The notes below the pieces were generated by a model, which saw only the letters and a program-made list of their open reading frames with translations, ran no database searches and was not told the DNA's origin. Positions 3,974 to 6,108 of a stretch of DNA of 6,108 nucleotides are shown here, one piece after another. The translations under genes were made by a program, and so were the position numbers. The DNA comes from an uncultured Lachnospiraceae bacterium (lineage in GTDB: Bacteria > Bacillota > Clostridia > Lachnospirales > Lachnospiraceae): positions 1-6,108 of the forward strand of contig CADCPJ010000309.1 of the NCBI GenBank assembly GCA_902803245.1, in the 5' to 3' direction. Numbering within the stretch: the stretch's first letter is position 1; each line of letters begins with the position of its first letter.

Positions 3974-6108
3974 ATGGATCTGAAGGCAAGTGAGAATTAT
4001 TACAACAGGGAACTCAGCTGGCTGCAGTTCGACAGGAGATGCTTAAGCGAGGCCAGGGACACGAAGATCGTTCCACTCTTTGAGAGACTGAAATTCCTCT
4101 CCATCACGTCCTCCAATCTGGACGAGTTCTTCATGGTGAGAATCGCCTCCTTAAAAGACCAGGTTCACGTGGGGTACAAGGGCAGGGACATCGCTGGCAT
4201 GACCGCGGAGGAGCAGCTCCTGGCCCTGTCGGCCCAGGTCCACGACTTCGTCAGGGAACAGTACCAGACATACAACCGCTCCCTCGTTCCGGCGCTGAAG
4301 AAAGCGGGGCTCGAGATCCTAAAGAACCACGAGTCGCTGACGAAGAAGCAGAGCGCCTACCTCGACGGGTATTTCGAGTCGGAGATCTACCCCGTCCTCA
4401 CCCCGATGGCGATCGACTCCTCGCGGCCCTTCCCCCTTCTTAGAAACCGCACCCTCAACATCGGCGCGCTGATCTCCGCGAAGGCCGACGGAGGGAAGCT
4501 GGTGAAGAAGGGGAAGAAGGGAAAGGCCGCCCTGGAGTTTGCCACGGTCCAGGTTCCGTCCGTCCTCCCGAGGTTCGTCCAGCTGCCGGACGACCAGGAC
4601 GGCCGCAAAGTCGTCATTTTGCTCGAAGAAGTGATAAAGAGATACCTCGGCGTCCTCTTTGAGCACTACGACGTGGAGTCCGTCTGCACCTACCGCATCA
4701 TGAGAAATGCGGACTTCGAGATCGACGAGGACGAGACCGAGGACCTCCTCGAGGAGATCCAGAAACAGATCAAGAAGAGACAGAGGGGCGACGTCATCCG
4801 GCTTGAGATCGATGAGGACGTGGACAAGAGGGTCCTGAAGATCCTGAAGAAGGAGCTCGAGATCGGAGAGGACGACATCTATTTCATAAACGGCCCCCTG
4901 GATCTCACCTTCTGCATGAAGATGTACGGCATCCCCGGCTTCGACGAGTACAGGGAGCCGAAGTACACGCCCGCACCGGTGCCGGCGTTCATGGGCGTAA
5001 AGAGCGTCTTCGACGCGATTCACAAGAGGGATATCCTCGTCCATCACCCGTACATGACATTTGACCCGGTGGTCCAATTTATTCAGGAGGCGGCGAAGGA
5101 TCCGGACGTCCTCGCCATCAAGCAGACGCTCTACAGGGTGAGCGGGAATTCCCCGATCATCGCGGCGCTCGCTCAGGCCGCGGAGAGCGGGAAGCAGGTG
5201 ATGGTGCTCGTCGAGCTGAAGGCCAGATTCGACGAGGAGCACAACATCGCGTGGGCGAAGATGCTTGAAAAAGCGGGCTGCCACGTCATCTACGGACTCC
5301 TCGGCCTTAAGGTCCACAGCAAGATCACGATGGTGCTCCGCCGCGAGGAGGAGGGAATCCGTAGATACGTCCACCTCGGAACAGGAAATTACAACGACTC
5401 CACGGCGAAGCTGTACACGGACCTCGGCCTCTTCACCTGCGACGAGGCCATCGGGAGAGACGCGACGGCCGTGTTCAACATGCTCTCCGGCTACTCGGAG
5501 CCCGACCGCTGGTACAAGCTGATGGTGGCCCCCCTGTGGCTGAAGAACGATTTCCTCAAGCTGATCCGAAGGGAGAGCACCAATGCGGTCGCCGGAAAGA
5601 CGGCATTTATCAAGGCCAAGATGAACTCCCTGTGCGACCCCGTCATCATCGAGGCGCTCTATGAGGCCTCGAATGCCGGCGTTCAGATCGACCTCCTCGT
5701 CCGGGGAATCTGCTGTTTGAAGACCGGAAAGGAAGGCGTGTCCGAGAACATCCGCGTGAGGTCCATCGTGGGCAATTTCCTCGAGCACTCCCGCATCTTC
5801 TGGTTCCACAACGACGGGGACGACGAGGTCTTCATGGGCAGCGCCGACTGGATGCCGAGAAACCTGGACAAGCGCGTCGAGATCGTGTTGCCGGTGGAGC
5901 AGGAGGACTTAAAGAAGGAGGTCCAGAGCATCCTCGAGACCGAATTCGAGGACAATGTCAAGGCCCACCTCCTCATGCCGGACGGCTCCTACGAGAAGAT
6001 CGACAAGCGCGGCAAGGTGCTCGTCAATTCCCAGGAAAAGTTCTGCAGGGACGCCTGGGCGGCGGTTCCGAAGACAGCCGAGCCGACGGCCGGGAGGAAG
6101 TTCAGGCC
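3974..6108 (+). CDS. ppk: Polyphosphate kinase 1 (3' end outside window)
   Basis: PPK1 reversibly polymerises the gamma-phosphate of ATP into inorganic polyphosphate through a phosphohistidine intermediate, often at the inner membrane face. The frame stays open for 711 codons to the window edge. As E. coli PPK1 has 688 residues, little should be missing. The N domain opens with NRELSWLQFDRR and includes SSNLDEFF. The head domain (about 105-330) includes LTPMAIDSSRPFP and FINGPLDLTF. C1 has KQTLYRV with R388 and LKARFDE with R418 (E. coli R375 and R405), plus the autophosphorylated H448 in GLKVHSK (E. coli H435). C2 has the second essential His, H605, in FLEHSRIF (E. coli H592), then MGSADWMPRNLDKR. 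A constant +13 offset at all four sites supports the alignment. A lysine-rich loop at 175-184 and a polar, Pro/Thr/Lys-containing C-terminal tail are unusual. It sits 4 nt after the ppx-like gene in an evident operon. Confidence 0.97.
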   Translation, partial: MDLKASENYYNRELSWLQFDRRCLSEARDTKIVPLFERLKFLSITSSNLDEFFMVRIASLKDQVHVGYKGRDIAGMTAEEQLLALSAQVHDFVREQYQTYNRSLVPALKKAGLEILKNHESLTKKQSAYLDGYFESEIYPVLTPMAIDSSRPFPLLRNRTLNIGALISAKADGGKLVKKGKKGKAALEFATVQVPSVLPRFVQLPDDQDGRKVVILLEEVIKRYLGVLFEHYDVESVCTYRIMRNADFEIDEDETEDLLEEIQKQIKKRQRGDVIRLEIDEDVDKRVLKILKKELEIGEDDIYFINGPLDLTFCMKMYGIPGFDEYREPKYTPAPVPAFMGVKSVFDAIHKRDILVHHPYMTFDPVVQFIQEAAKDPDVLAIKQTLYRVSGNSPIIAALAQAAESGKQVMVLVELKARFDEEHNIAWAKMLEKAGCHVIYGLLGLKVHSKITMVLRREEEGIRRYVHLGTGNYNDSTAKLYTDLGLFTCDEAIGRDATAVFNMLSGYSEPDRWYKLMVAPLWLKNDFLKLIRRESTNAVAGKTAFIKAKMNSLCDPVIIEALYEASNAGVQIDLLVRGICCLKTGKEGVSENIRVRSIVGNFLEHSRIFWFHNDGDDEVFMGSADWMPRNLDKRVEIVLPVEQEDLKKEVQSILETEFEDNVKAHLLMPDGSYEKIDKRGKVLVNSQEKFCRDAWAAVPKTAEPTAGRKFR

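Noticed and set aside
4319..5809. A 496-codon open frame on the - strand opposite ppk
   Set aside because: The + strand codes for unmistakable PPK1 with all catalytic residues. The antisense frame stays open because of GAC/GAG/CTC/ATC codon bias, and its product is an unnatural Asp/Glu/His/Leu/Val-rich sequence with no recognisable domain.

Overview
The window looks like a chromosomal housekeeping segment from a fairly GC-rich Firmicute, most likely a Clostridia/Lachnospiraceae-type anaerobe. The evidence is a type A RNase P RNA, strong AGGAGG-type ribosome binding sites, a separate zinc-binding pyrI behind pyrB, a stand-alone AroQ chorismate mutase, and a ppx-like/ppk1 pair. The family-level placement is inference. 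No mobile element, CRISPR array, integrase or defence gene is visible.

Layout: (1) bases 1 to about 205 are the 3' part of rnpB (+), cut by the window's left edge and ending at a T-run. (2) About 110 bases of AT-rich spacer with no convincing gene follow, then a strong hairpin terminator serving the leftward operon. (3) pyrI and pyrB lie on the - strand in the order pyrB-pyrI, overlap by 4 bases, and encode the regulatory and catalytic chains of aspartate transcarbamoylase. (4) A 251-base divergent control region carries two well-formed sigma-A promoters, one for pyrB (-) and one for aroQ (+). Their -35 boxes lie inside the two arms of a perfect 9-bp inverted repeat. The pyrB leader also contains a GC-rich hairpin. 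(5) On the + strand come aroQ, a Ppx/GppA-HD protein, and ppk1. The last two are tightly coupled (4-base gap, with the ppk RBS built from the final codons of the upstream gene). ppk1 runs off the right edge but contains all catalytic residues.

Functionally, rnpB serves tRNA maturation, pyrBI the committed step of pyrimidine synthesis, aroQ the chorismate-to-prephenate branch, and ppk1 polyphosphate synthesis. The most notable observation is the Ppx-like protein. Motif by motif, its ASKHA-fold phosphatase site has lost the two glutamates that E. coli exopolyphosphatase uses (Gln at both positions) and the G-x-x-GT loop. Its C-terminal HD domain, in contrast, keeps a complete H...HD...D metal-binding set. 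It may therefore be a polyphosphate-linked regulator or an HD phosphohydrolase rather than a classical exopolyphosphatase.
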